Shown here one piece after another: positions 18,856-26,470 of a DNA stretch of 49,923 bases. The notes under the pieces were generated by a model. It had not been told where the DNA came from, did no database searches, and worked only from the letters and a program-made list of their open reading frames with translations. Both the position numbers and the translations under genes were made by a program. The stretch comes from Lacihabitans sp. CS3-21 (GTDB lineage Bacteria > Bacteroidota > Bacteroidia > Cytophagales > Spirosomataceae), in assembly GCF_024343675.1 (NCBI RefSeq), contig NZ_RJUD01000099.1, positions 1-49,923 of the forward strand, in the 5' to 3' direction. Positions within the stretch are counted from its first letter, which is position 1; each line of letters begins with the position of its first letter.

Positions 18856-19476
18856 CTATTTCTTTGTCAGTTTATATCTTAAATGCGTAGTCAGATCAGA
18901 CGGAATCACTTCCACAATTTGTAGATCATATTGCTCTTTTTCCATGCCGTCAAAGAGGCGAATGCCACTTCCTAATAAAACAGGGGAAATATGAATAAAA
19001 AACTCGTCTATGAGTCCGGCATTTAGAAACTGTTGAATGGTGTTGGCTCCACCTTGTATTCTTATGTCCTTTCCTTTTGCTGATAGCTTAGCTTTCTCCA
19101 AAGCAACTTCTATTCCGTCATTGATGAAGTAAAATGTGGTGCTGCCTTCTTGCACCCAAGGTTCTCGTTTTTCGTGTGTTAGCACATATACATCAGCTTT
19201 GTATAGATCATTGGGCCACGCGGCTTCACCTTCCTCAAACATACGCTTGCCCATAATATAGGCACCTGTTCGTTCAATGGTCTCCCTAATATATTTTCCA
19301 TCCGCTCCATCCTCATTGCCTCCTTCCAATCCCAGGTGTTCCCAAAATGCTTTTTGGTTAAACATCCAAGCATGAATTTGTCCCGAAACGCCACCCATGG
19401 GGTTTTGAGGACCTCTGTTGTCTCCTGCGAAAAAGCCATCCAGTGATATTCCACTGTCGAAAATTATGCTGCTCAT
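18856..19476 (-). CDS. Dihydrofolate reductase-family (RibD C-terminal-like) protein
   Basis: A 206-residue cytoplasmic protein of the RibD C-terminal/DHFR-like superfamily. It has an N-terminal strand and SLDGFFAG (residues 11-18), AYIMGKRMFEEGEAAWP with the family's MGxxxxE pattern, VYVLTHEKREPW, the NADPH-binding DIRIQGGANTIQQFL segment, and LIDEFFIHISPVLLGSGIRLF. Such stand-alone proteins are common in Bacteroidota; their substrates are generally unknown, and they should not be called folate or riboflavin enzymes without evidence. It heads a run of small accessory enzymes on the minus strand, but 141 bases separate it from the GNAT gene, so co-transcription is uncertain. Confidence 0.9.
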   Translation of the reverse strand: MSSIIFDSGISLDGFFAGDNRGPQNPMGGVSGQIHAWMFNQKAFWEHLGLEGGNEDGADGKYIRETIERTGAYIMGKRMFEEGEAAWPNDLYKADVYVLTHEKREPWVQEGSTTFYFINDGIEVALEKAKLSAKGKDIRIQGGANTIQQFLNAGLIDEFFIHISPVLLGSGIRLFDGMEKEQYDLQIVEVIPSDLTTHLRYKLTKK

Positions 19477-19617
19477 ATTTATTTTTTATTTATCTTTCCT
19501 CTATCGACTGTAAGGTGATTAACGATGTCCACCATCGTTTCAGGTTTTGGTTTTACCGAAAATTAATATTTTTACGGCTATCAAGCAAATCATTTTACGG
19601 TGTCTTTCACCAACTTC

Positions 19618-20070
19618 CTAGGCAAATTCACTTGCAGCTGGTAATGTCCACAACCATGCATCTCCAATTTCGTGGTCCTGAACTATCCCTTCGTATTGAA
19701 ATCCGTTCTTCTGCAAAATTTTTGTCGAAGCATTTTGTTCTGGAGCTGTTTTGGCGGTGATGAGAAGGGTAGCGTCCGTTTTTCGAGCGATTGAAACGAG
19801 TTCTTGGCAGGAAAATGATGCAATTCGCTGACCTTCAAATGCCTTAAACGTCCAATAAGCGATTTCGACCTTTCCATCTTGCGGTTGACCAGTAAAACCA
19901 CAAGATCCCACCACCTGGTTTTGCCTGACCACAAAGTAGCCCACCCATGGCTTTTTAAAACCAATGGTTTGGTAATAGTCGTCATACGATTGCAAGAGCA
20001 TTTGGCAGTCATCAGACGAATAAAGGTCATCAGATTTGTCGGTATGGCGTTCAATTATTCTCAGTTCCAT
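19618..20070 (-). CDS. GNAT-family N-acetyltransferase (RimJ/RimL-like)
   Basis: A 150-residue protein with the GNAT core: GYFVVRQNQVVGSCGFTG (strands 2-4), KVEIAYWTFKAFEGQRIA, where the acetyl-CoA pyrophosphate loop is expected (a degenerate QxxGxG/A), LLITAKTAPEQNASTKILQKNGFQYEG, typical of RimJ/RimL-like enzymes, and a C-terminal DAWLWTLP strand. It transfers an acetyl group from acetyl-CoA to an amine; the target is unknown. It starts 34 bases downstream of the VOC gene and may share its transcript. Confidence 0.87.
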   Translation of the reverse strand: MELRIIERHTDKSDDLYSSDDCQMLLQSYDDYYQTIGFKKPWVGYFVVRQNQVVGSCGFTGQPQDGKVEIAYWTFKAFEGQRIASFSCQELVSIARKTDATLLITAKTAPEQNASTKILQKNGFQYEGIVQDHEIGDAWLWTLPAASEFA

Positions 20071-20104
20071 TACTTATATTTTTGCAGTGTTTAATTAAAT
20101 GATT

Positions 20105-20467
20105 TTACCACTCTTGTAGGATGACACACACCTGATGGTCTCTTAAGGCGAATTCTCTGGCAGTCCAAGGACGAAGCGTTACCTTGCTGAGGATGGGATG
20201 AAGAAATTCAGGATGAGATTTAGAAACTTTCGCATATACATCATCAATATTTTTGGTCACTATCCTAAACTCGGGATTATGCTCTCCGGCCAGAATGGCG
20301 TGTTCAAAGAGATAAATTTGTAAACCATCTTTTTCTAATACGCAGAAAGGTTCTTTTGATTTTATTTCATTGTGGCCAATCGAAAATCCCAAACAGTCAA
20401 CAAAAAAATTCAATCCATCGTTTATATCGGTATAATAGACATTTGGGGCTAGTATTTCGTAGGTCAT
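20105..20467 (-). CDS. VOC-family protein (bleomycin-resistance-like)
   Basis: A 120-residue single-domain VOC protein. It opens with LAPNVYYTDINDGLNFFVDCLGF, has CVLEKDGLQIYLFE at the end of the first half, and closes with TAREFALRDHQVCVILQEW. Fold and length resemble glyoxalase/bleomycin-resistance proteins that bind rather than cleave small molecules, but no drug specificity can be read. It lies between a DUF1801 gene (78-base gap) and the GNAT gene, both on the same strand. Confidence 0.85.
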   Translation of the reverse strand: MTYEILAPNVYYTDINDGLNFFVDCLGFSIGHNEIKSKEPFCVLEKDGLQIYLFEHAILAGEHNPEFRIVTKNIDDVYAKVSKSHPEFLHPILSKVTLRPWTAREFALRDHQVCVILQEW

Positions 20468-20545
20468 ATCTAGGGTCGTTTTAGATTATCAATTAGGTAA
20501 ATTATTGTTCACCATTGGTTTAGCTTATCGGTTTGAAAAGTTCTG

Positions 20546-20989
20546 CTATTCTTTCTTTTTAATTTTTGAAATGGTCTTAGCGATTGATTTGGTTGGCTTA
20601 TCCATATCTTTAATGGCAAATGTGATGGCTTCAAGAATCAAAGCTTTTACTTCTGGGTTTCTATAATCGCTTTCTTTCGATACATCAATGTGCCTAATTA
20701 AATTTCCTGTTCCGGTTAAAAGTTTATGGGGATCTTTCAGCAATGTGCCTTTATTGAACCCCAAATTAAGGTGATTGGTGTATATCGGCAACATACAAAA
20801 AGCGTCTGATAGCTTATCTGAGATGGAAAAAACCGCCGTTAATGCATGGGTATGATAAAGCAGCTCGTTGCAATCGGGATATAGGTCCAGAATATATGTT
20901 CGCAAATCTTTAAAGAGGTCAATTAATTGCTGGTCTTTAAAGTCCAAAAGGAATTCAAAATCTGGCTCGATAGGTCGTGAACTTTTCAT
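20546..20989 (-). CDS. DUF1801-type protein
   Basis: A 147-residue protein resembling the DUF1801/YdhG-like fold: an N-terminal helix pair (DQQLIDLFKDLRTYILDLYPDC), ELLYHTHALTAVFSISDKL, a middle LPIYTNHLNLGFNKGTLL and a conserved end LLTGTGNLIRHIDVSKESDYRNPEVKALI, then a lysine-rich tail. Its function is not known. Its ATG overlaps the stop of the upstream VOC gene by four bases (20986-20989), so the two are probably translationally coupled. Confidence 0.82.
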   Translation of the reverse strand: MKSSRPIEPDFEFLLDFKDQQLIDLFKDLRTYILDLYPDCNELLYHTHALTAVFSISDKLSDAFCMLPIYTNHLNLGFNKGTLLKDPHKLLTGTGNLIRHIDVSKESDYRNPEVKALILEAITFAIKDMDKPTKSIAKTISKIKKKE

Positions 20990-21369
20990 CTCGCAGTAGG
21001 GTCATATTGTATCCCACAGATTAAATTACCTTCGGTGTCTAAGAACTTTGCTATATATCCGACGTAGGGTATGGCTGTTTTGGGCATAAGGATTTGCCCA
21101 GCATTATTTTTTACTTTTTCAATAATTTCATCTATATTTTCGACCCCAATGGAGCATTCCAAACCAATAACTTTATCGGGTAAAGGTGAGAACTTTCTTG
21201 ATTGCAGAGCTCCAATTAGCTCACCGTTGTCAGACTTGTCGGCTTTGATTTGTAAAAAATCTGCTTGTCCGTAAGAATTGAATCCCCAATCAAATACGCC
21301 CTCATAAAAATTCTTTGCTCGTTCAATGTCGTCAATGTGAATGGCAAAATGTGTCAGTTTGTTGCTCAT
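20986..21369 (-). CDS. VOC-family protein
   Basis: A 127-residue single-domain VOC protein: LTHFAIHIDDIERAKNFYEGVFDWGF at the start, a GLECSIGVENIDEIIEKVKNN second half, and YIAKFLDTEGNLICGIQYD at the end, as in glyoxalase-like proteins. The frame also has an ATG at 21408, but the second ATG at 21369 fits the family start (MSNKLTHFAIHI). It also puts the TATTTTTG box (21500-21507) 131 nt away, like the neighbours. A 38-codon micro-ORF runs from 21497 and stops at 21381, just before this start. Overlaps the DUF1801 gene by four bases. Confidence 0.83.
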   Translation of the reverse strand: MSNKLTHFAIHIDDIERAKNFYEGVFDWGFNSYGQADFLQIKADKSDNGELIGALQSRKFSPLPDKVIGLECSIGVENIDEIIEKVKNNAGQILMPKTAIPYVGYIAKFLDTEGNLICGIQYDPTAR

Positions 21370-21380
21370 TTTTTTTTCGG

Positions 21381-21507
21381 TTAAGGTATATTTCTCGAGT
21401 CGTCCCATAAAGAATTGATATCAATTAAAATAGCTGTAACACAATATTGATTTATCTTTAAACTGTGTAAATCGAGAAACTGAACACTTTTTAGCATTCC
21501 AAAAATA
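21381..21507 (-). promoter_or_regulatory. TATTTTTG box and leader micro-ORF before the VOC gene
   Basis: The minus strand carries GTTATTTTTGGAATG with TATTTTTG at 21500-21507. The ATG at 21497 opens a 38-codon frame that ends in TAA at 21381-21383, 11 bases before the preferred start at 21369. The remaining DNA to 21635 shows no gene. Confidence 0.4.
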
Positions 21508-21635
21508 ACAATAAAACTGGAGACTTTTAAGTGCGTATAAAATTTTATGTTGCGAGACTCATTTTACTAACGGCTTTACAAAATCCATTCTAAGTGCATA
21601 TCATTCAGAAGGTTGCCGTATCAATATCGATAATT

Positions 21636-22094
21636 CTAAGGTTTTGTCTTCCAGATTTTATTATGAGCATCCAAATATTCTGGCAAGGCCGCTGATCCAT
21701 ACCAAGGGTAAAGCTCGACCTTCAATAAATTTGATTTTATGGCCGGGTCGGTTTCAAGTAATGCACTAGCTTCCTTAATTGTTTTCACATTGAGAATGAA
21801 TAAACCTCTAAAATCAGCCTCATTCTTTCCAAATGGTCCTGCCACAATGAGTTGATTTGCCTTAGATAATCGCTCCATGTTCGCCATATGGCCAGCAAAA
21901 CAACTGTCAATAAAAGACTTTTCTTGTGTTTTGTTGTCACCGGTCTTCAAAATCACAAAAACATACATTTTCATGCCATACTGGTCAGCTCCCAATTTAT
22001 CCGATAGTGATTGGTCAAAAGCGGAGTTGGAAATTTGTCCCCATGCTGTCGTGGAGATTAAAATTGGGATAATAAAAGTAAAAATCGACTTCAT
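21636..22094 (-). CDS. Secreted YCII-related protein
   Basis: A 152-residue protein with a signal peptide (about 1-19, ending TAWGQ). The rest fits the YCII-related ferredoxin-like fold: YVFVILKTGDNKT, a helix with AGHMANMERLSKANQLIVAGPFG (the conserved His is H69), FRGLFILNVKTIKEASALLETDPAI and a closing VELYPWYG. YCII-like proteins have mostly unknown roles and are usually cytoplasmic, so export is unusual. A TATTTTTG box lies 130 nt upstream at 22224-22231. Confidence 0.87.
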   Translation of the reverse strand: MKSIFTFIIPILISTTAWGQISNSAFDQSLSDKLGADQYGMKMYVFVILKTGDNKTQEKSFIDSCFAGHMANMERLSKANQLIVAGPFGKNEADFRGLFILNVKTIKEASALLETDPAIKSNLLKVELYPWYGSAALPEYLDAHNKIWKTKP

Positions 22095-22223
22095 TTTATT
22101 TTGGAGTTTATTTGTAGGTTACTTTGACATGGTTACTCATCTAGAAAACCGAGAAATGAAATACCTTACATTTCTTATGATAGCTTTAAACGGTTAATTT
22201 CTAACATGAATTCTTTATATTCC

Positions 22224-22231
22224 AAAAATAA
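22224..22231 (-). promoter_or_regulatory. TATTTTTG box upstream of the YCII gene
   Basis: Minus-strand context TTTTTTGTTATTTTTGGAAT, almost the same as in front of the VOC gene (21500-21507) and the lipoprotein gene (24053-24060). It fits the Bacteroidota -7 element TAnnTTTG. No TTG is found at the usual -33 spacing. The short leader ORF here (MLEINRLKLS) ends early. Confidence 0.45.
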
Positions 22232-22308
22232 CAAAAAATCCTTTTTATGGTTAAGCGAAACTAAGTTTTCGGATAGAATCGGGCTTTGTTTTTACCGCCA
22301 TTATTCGG

Positions 22309-23166
22309 TTATCCATTTACTTTCAATTTAATATATTCTTCAAAACTCATCATTCCAAGCTGCGGAGCGATGGTGTCGTGTTGCATTACTTCCATAAAAA
22401 AGGCAAACTTATCATACATGTTTTTACTAAACAATTTAATCATCGGTAATGCCATCTTGATAAGTCCGAGCGGAACCGTCTTTATACTTTTTTTATTGTC
22501 TATCCCTTTTTGAACAATTTCATTTAGCTCCTTTCTGGTATAAATATTTTTACCACCAGCCTCAATAACACAATTTTGTTTATGAATGGCATCCACTGTT
22601 ATTTTGGCAAGGTCGCCTTCATATATTGGATTTGTTTTTTTATCGCCTTTGCCTATGTGTACCAGTTGGCCTTTTTTAGCCATTTCTATCATGTCTATAA
22701 ACGCACTAAAAATTGCAGGGGGCTTAATGATTGAATAGTCTATACCCGATTGTTTAAGAAGTTCAGAAAAGTCATGGTGCACTTTGAAATATTCCAAATG
22801 CAAATATTTTTCTGAATGGAATGCGGAAACGTAAATAAACTTTTTAACTCCGGCCTTTGTCGCCAGGTGGAGGATGCTCTCATTTGCAGTATAGTCAACC
22901 TCTTTAAAAGTAGGCTTGCTTTGGTCATTTGGAGAAACACTTTTACCTAAAGCAGAAATGACGATTTCTTGTTTGTTAAGAATATTTTCGAGATTTGATA
23001 AATGGCAAACATCTGCAACAATATATTTTGAAGTAATGTCTGATAAAGACTTTCCTTTTGCCTCATTTCTAACCACAACTGTCAGGTCGTAGCCCTGTTT
23101 AACCAATTCCTTTGCAATTTCTTTTCCCAGATTTCCTGTTGCTCCAAATAGAATTACTTTTTTCAT
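22309..23166 (-). CDS. NmrA-like NAD(P)-binding atypical SDR
   Basis: A 285-residue cytoplasmic protein with an N-terminal Rossmann motif LFGATGNLGKEIA (residues 6-18), IVADVCHLSNLENIL, EIVISALG, YVSAFHSEKYLHLEYFK (the YxxxK position of classical SDRs is not conserved) and GIDYSIIKPPAIFSAF, the NmrA/atypical-SDR substrate-loop entry. The C-terminal part has YEGDLAKITVDAI, typical of NAD(P)H-binding nucleoside-sugar-epimerase-like or quinone-reductase-like relatives. It may be an NAD(P)H-linked oxidoreductase or a redox sensor. Only 7 bases separate its start from the stop of the lipoprotein gene upstream, so they probably form one operon. Confidence 0.87.
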   Translation of the reverse strand: MKKVILFGATGNLGKEIAKELVKQGYDLTVVVRNEAKGKSLSDITSKYIVADVCHLSNLENILNKQEIVISALGKSVSPNDQSKPTFKEVDYTANESILHLATKAGVKKFIYVSAFHSEKYLHLEYFKVHHDFSELLKQSGIDYSIIKPPAIFSAFIDMIEMAKKGQLVHIGKGDKKTNPIYEGDLAKITVDAIHKQNCVIEAGGKNIYTRKELNEIVQKGIDNKKSIKTVPLGLIKMALPMIKLFSKNMYDKFAFFMEVMQHDTIAPQLGMMSFEEYIKLKVNG

Positions 23167-23173
23167 TTTATTG

Positions 23174-23926
23174 TTATTTCATATCGTTGGAAGGATAAAC
23201 ACTATCTGCAAAAATATATTGATGGTAGCCTTGTCCCAAATTGTCTCCAACAATATTGTAGAAACATTCATTACCACCCCCAAAAGGAGATATAATCAAA
23301 GGTTCTTTCAAAATGACTTTTTTCAATGTCCAACCTATGGGCAAAACGGCGTCTAAACTCGGCTCGCCTGTTTCCGTTGCATGCATAACATAATAATTTC
23401 CCTTATTGTCGGTCATTTGAAATATGCTATCGGTAAACATTACTGTTTGACATTTTTGAATGGTTTTTATTACCAAATGTCCTTTTTCGGGTTTTAGCAT
23501 ATCGGTTTTTCCACCTATATAATCTACACAGACTGGTTTGGCCATTTCCACCCAGGTATATTTTTTATATTCACGCTGTTTTATGCAGTCAGCGTCTTTA
23601 CAATTAACTTCTGTATTGGGGGAACGATAAAATGCCGTTTTTTGAAAAAGTAAATGTCGGTCAATGTTTTTAGTGTAGGGAAAAGTCGGTTTAAATGCGT
23701 CCCATTTGTCTAATGGAATTGGATTTGAACCACCACTAATTACTACTATCAATTCTTTTTGATTGATAATTTCTTTAGCAAAACCGATTTCCTTCCAATT
23801 TAACGTATCCGGTAGTTTTGATTTTTCTGTTGAAAAATGTAGTCCAACTTCTTTTGCAGTTTTAAGGCCGCAAGATTGAAATAGGAGTGTAGTAAAAATT
23901 GCAAATAGGTGTATATTTCTTTTCAT
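23174..23926 (-). CDS. Lipoprotein of unknown function
   Basis: From the ATG at 23926 the protein has 250 residues and begins with a lipoprotein signal (MKRNIHLFAIFTTLLFQSC, Cys19). The frame is open for another 32 codons to an ATG at 24022, but that puts the signal peptide in the middle, and the extension looks like leader DNA of the dispersed-element type (it starts MQQF, as in copies 1 and 3). I do not recognise the family. Visible features are an early ELIVVISGGSNPIPLDKWDAF, two close cysteines (NCKDADC), a central MAKPVCVDYIGG and a C-terminal GNECFYNIVGDNLGQGYHQYI. It is probably a periplasmic or surface lipoprotein. Operon with the NmrA-like gene. Confidence 0.75.
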   Translation of the reverse strand: MKRNIHLFAIFTTLLFQSCGLKTAKEVGLHFSTEKSKLPDTLNWKEIGFAKEIINQKELIVVISGGSNPIPLDKWDAFKPTFPYTKNIDRHLLFQKTAFYRSPNTEVNCKDADCIKQREYKKYTWVEMAKPVCVDYIGGKTDMLKPEKGHLVIKTIQKCQTVMFTDSIFQMTDNKGNYYVMHATETGEPSLDAVLPIGWTLKKVILKEPLIISPFGGGNECFYNIVGDNLGQGYHQYIFADSVYPSNDMK

Positions 23927-24060
23927 AATGATTTTTGCTAGGTTTTGGAGAAAAGCACCTACATCATAATATGACCAAAAATTGCAGAATACTTTGGACT
24001 GATTTGGGTGAAACTGTTGCATGATACCATGGTTAGCTAATTATATGTCTTCCAAAAATA
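23927..24060 (-). promoter_or_regulatory. Leader with TATTTTTG box before the lipoprotein gene
   Basis: Minus strand TTTTTTGTTATTTTTGGAAG, with the box at 24053-24060, 127 nt before the start at 23926. Downstream comes ATGCAACAGTTTC, the same block as in leader copies 1 and 3, which here stays in frame with the lipoprotein. Confidence 0.45.
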
Positions 24061-24183
24061 ACAAAAAACTTTTTATTTTGAGTATTTCTAATTCTTTCAG
24101 TGCCAACCTGATAATTACCATTTTCAATCAAAGATAAGGACGTATAAATGAAGACACTACTAATGTCCCTAGGTACTGTTTAT

Positions 24184-25269
24184 CTATTTGATTATAAATT
24201 CGTAGAAATTCGTTCCGTTGAATTTGCAAATCCCGTTGGCATCCGTTCCAAACCACAATTCGCCGTTTTTGTCTTTATAAATCGCGTTAACTGCATTACT
24301 GGTCAAACCATCTTTGGTGGTGTAATTCGTCAAGTCGTTGCCATCATATTTCCAAACGCCTGCGTCAACAGTACCCACCCATAGGTTTCCATCTTTGTCT
24401 TCGTTTATGGAATATACACGAGCCAAAGTCCCAGGTCCGGCTTTCCCAGTAGCTCTAAAGTTGGCATTGTTAAGTCCTTTTTCTGTTGTGATATTTCTCA
24501 AAGTCTTTCCGTCATAGAGGAACAATCCTGCTCCATTATTTCCAAACCAAAGGTTGCCTTTGCTGTCTTCAAACAAACCAAGTACTGCTGGACCAGCCAA
24601 TCCTTTTTCCTTAAACCAAGTCAGTGTTTGGCCATCGAATCGGCAAACGCCTTCAGCCTGAGTTCCAAACCATACATTTCCTTTTTTGTCTTTGAGGATA
24701 CAGTAAACCCCATAGCGACTAAGCGAAAAAGGGGCTGTTGAACTGGCAGGGTCAAAGGGTAAATAGTCAAGAGAAGTAGCGTTATATCTTAAAACACCCC
24801 CACCGCTATAAAACCATAAATCGTTGTTTTTTGATATCCAATCCGTAGATGTGCCTTTGGTGATGTTGATTTTATCGCTTGCTTTGGAGAATTTTGTGCC
24901 GTCAAATTTACTGATGACGAATTGCCCACTTCCCAACCAAATATTCCCCAATGCATCTTCTTGAATGTTGATTACTTGATTATCAGCGAGTCCGTCCTTC
25001 ACAGTAAATTGTTTCAAAGCTTTCGTATCAAATTGATATACACCAGCTCCATTGGTTCCAAACCAATAATTGCCTTTGCTGTCTTGGAAAATACTTCTGA
25101 TGTTTTTATCCATATCAACTGCGGTAGCATTCAAACCATAAAACTGAGTAGGTGAGTTGGCTTGGATTCCTGAATTATTATGTTGGGTTTGCCCGTTGCA
25201 GGCCATTAGTCCATTCAGAAGAAAAGTGATTACCGTGAACTGTGGCAGTATTGTTTTGAAAAGTTTCAT
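24184..25269 (-). CDS. Free-standing two-component-regulator-propeller lipoprotein
   Basis: A 361-residue lipoprotein (signal helix 8-20; lipobox LMAC with Cys24). The whole mature part is Reg_prop (PF07494) beta-propeller repeats of about 40 residues, at least six with the motif xxDxxGNxWFGTxGxGVxxFDGxxL. Reg_prop usually forms the periplasmic sensor of hybrid two-component systems that detect glycans. Here no membrane helix, kinase or regulator follows, so it is either a stand-alone propeller or an extracellular partner. A good promoter (TTG, 22 bases, TATATTTG) precedes it. Confidence 0.9.
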   Translation of the reverse strand: MKLFKTILPQFTVITFLLNGLMACNGQTQHNNSGIQANSPTQFYGLNATAVDMDKNIRSIFQDSKGNYWFGTNGAGVYQFDTKALKQFTVKDGLADNQVINIQEDALGNIWLGSGQFVISKFDGTKFSKASDKINITKGTSTDWISKNNDLWFYSGGGVLRYNATSLDYLPFDPASSTAPFSLSRYGVYCILKDKKGNVWFGTQAEGVCRFDGQTLTWFKEKGLAGPAVLGLFEDSKGNLWFGNNGAGLFLYDGKTLRNITTEKGLNNANFRATGKAGPGTLARVYSINEDKDGNLWVGTVDAGVWKYDGNDLTNYTTKDGLTSNAVNAIYKDKNGELWFGTDANGICKFNGTNFYEFIIK

Positions 25270-25349
25270 TTAATACACTTTTTAGGGTATGCTCAGCTGA
25301 TAGCCTAGGCGAAATTATCGATACCTAATTTTATTAGAATTCAAAAGTT

Positions 25350-25382
25350 CAAATATACCGAAAATTTGTATGGTATCACCAA
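25350..25382 (-). promoter_or_regulatory. Bacteroidota-type promoter of the propeller gene
   Basis: On the minus strand TTG (25382-25380) is followed after 22 bases by TATATTTG (25357-25350), matching TTG-N17-23-TAnnTTTG. It lies 81 nt from the start codon. This is the best consensus promoter found in the window. Confidence 0.5.
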
Positions 25383-25441
25383 AACGCACTTTTGACAATT
25401 CCATATTGAGCGTTGCTTATTATTTATCAAGGTTTTGATTC

Positions 25442-26302
25442 TTATTCTTTTGCAGTGATTGGATATAAATGTCTAAATGAATTTGAAACAGCTTGGTGCA
25501 TAATAGTTGCATGATTTTCTTCGGGTAAATAGTCAAAGAATACTTTCACTTTTCCACTTTTTGTTCCTTTAATTTTTGCAGTCAAAAGATTAGCATCAAC
25601 TTCCATTACTCTTGGAATTTCAGTAGGAGTGAGTCCTTCTTTTCCAACGCCAATATAGATGTCTGTTTGTTGATTAAAATTCTCTGTCAATATATTTGAG
25701 TTTTGATTTAACAAAGAGCCATTGTCCCACCACAGACTTGGGCTAATAATTATGTATTTATTGAAAAGTGTAGGTTTCTTTAATAAAACTTCTGTTGCAA
25801 ATAGTCCACCAAGTGATTGCCCGATTATGGTTTTGTCGTTGTTTGCCTTGTATTTGGTTTGTATATAAGCTTGTAATTCCTTTTCAATAAACGAAATGAA
25901 TTTATCTGAATGTCCCGATGTTGGAAAAGCCTTTAAGTCTTTTTTTATGGTTGTTGGAAAGGTAAAATCTCTTCTTCTGTCAACTGTAGCGATACCTACG
26001 ACAATAGATTTTGGAATTTGATTTATCCATTCAAAGCTATTGAATTGTACCAGTCCAACAATATGTATAAAATCTTCGTCGGCTGAACCGTCTAATAAAT
26101 AAATTACTGGATATTTTGTTGTGTCTTTTTGATTATAACCCTCAGGAAGATAAATATTTAAAACTCTTTTTTCTACCAGTACATTTGATTGAATTTCGTC
26201 AATTAGGCCAAGAATAAATGGTTTTGATGTTTCTAAAGGTTGCTGTCCAAATGCGAAAACTGTTATAAAAGTCAATGTAAAAAGTAAAATATTTTTCTTC
26301 AT
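25442..26302 (-). CDS. Secreted esterase D/IroE-type alpha/beta hydrolase
   Basis: From the ATG at 26302 the protein is 286 residues; the frame's upstream GTG at 26350 is less likely because the second start begins a clean signal peptide (MKKNILLFTLTFITVFAFGQ). It belongs to the putative esterase family (PF00756): VLNIYLPEGYNQKDTTKYPVIYLLDG, then the nucleophile motif IIGQSLGGLFA with S163, and a C-terminal ENHATIMH supplying the likely His. Relatives include IroE/Fes enterochelin esterases and esterase D. The substrate is unknown; probably periplasmic. It lies downstream of the glycosyltransferase gene across a structured 143-base gap. Confidence 0.88.
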   Translation of the reverse strand: MKKNILLFTLTFITVFAFGQQPLETSKPFILGLIDEIQSNVLVEKRVLNIYLPEGYNQKDTTKYPVIYLLDGSADEDFIHIVGLVQFNSFEWINQIPKSIVVGIATVDRRRDFTFPTTIKKDLKAFPTSGHSDKFISFIEKELQAYIQTKYKANNDKTIIGQSLGGLFATEVLLKKPTLFNKYIIISPSLWWDNGSLLNQNSNILTENFNQQTDIYIGVGKEGLTPTEIPRVMEVDANLLTAKIKGTKSGKVKVFFDYLPEENHATIMHQAVSNSFRHLYPITAKE

Positions 26303-26342
26303 TTTTTTGTCAATTTCTTGTTTGTATTGGGTTTTGGTATTT

Positions 26343-26470
26343 AGTGGCACATCGGTTGGCGGCTTTGTGATGGCGGGGTTTAGAAAGCCCCAAAGTTCAA
26401 ATTTAGTACAAAAGCTAATAGAATGTACAAATGTTCAGACTAGTACTAAAGCCCCACTTTTGCCAAACTC
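26343..26470. repeat. Structured intergenic element between esterase and glycosyltransferase genes
   Basis: A foldable sequence: GGGGTTTAGAAAGCCCC is a local hairpin, a second AAAGCCCC block follows at the end of GTACTAAAGCCCC, and outer GGCACAT (about 26347) faces ATGTGCC (near 26476). Between them is AAATTTAGTACAAAAGC. It resembles structured elements often seen between Bacteroidota genes (from memory). The end of the glycosyltransferase frame runs into it. Confidence 0.45.

Noticed and set aside
24022-24022. Upstream ATG of the lipoprotein frame
   Set aside because: Would place the lipoprotein signal in the middle of the protein; the extension matches leader DNA.
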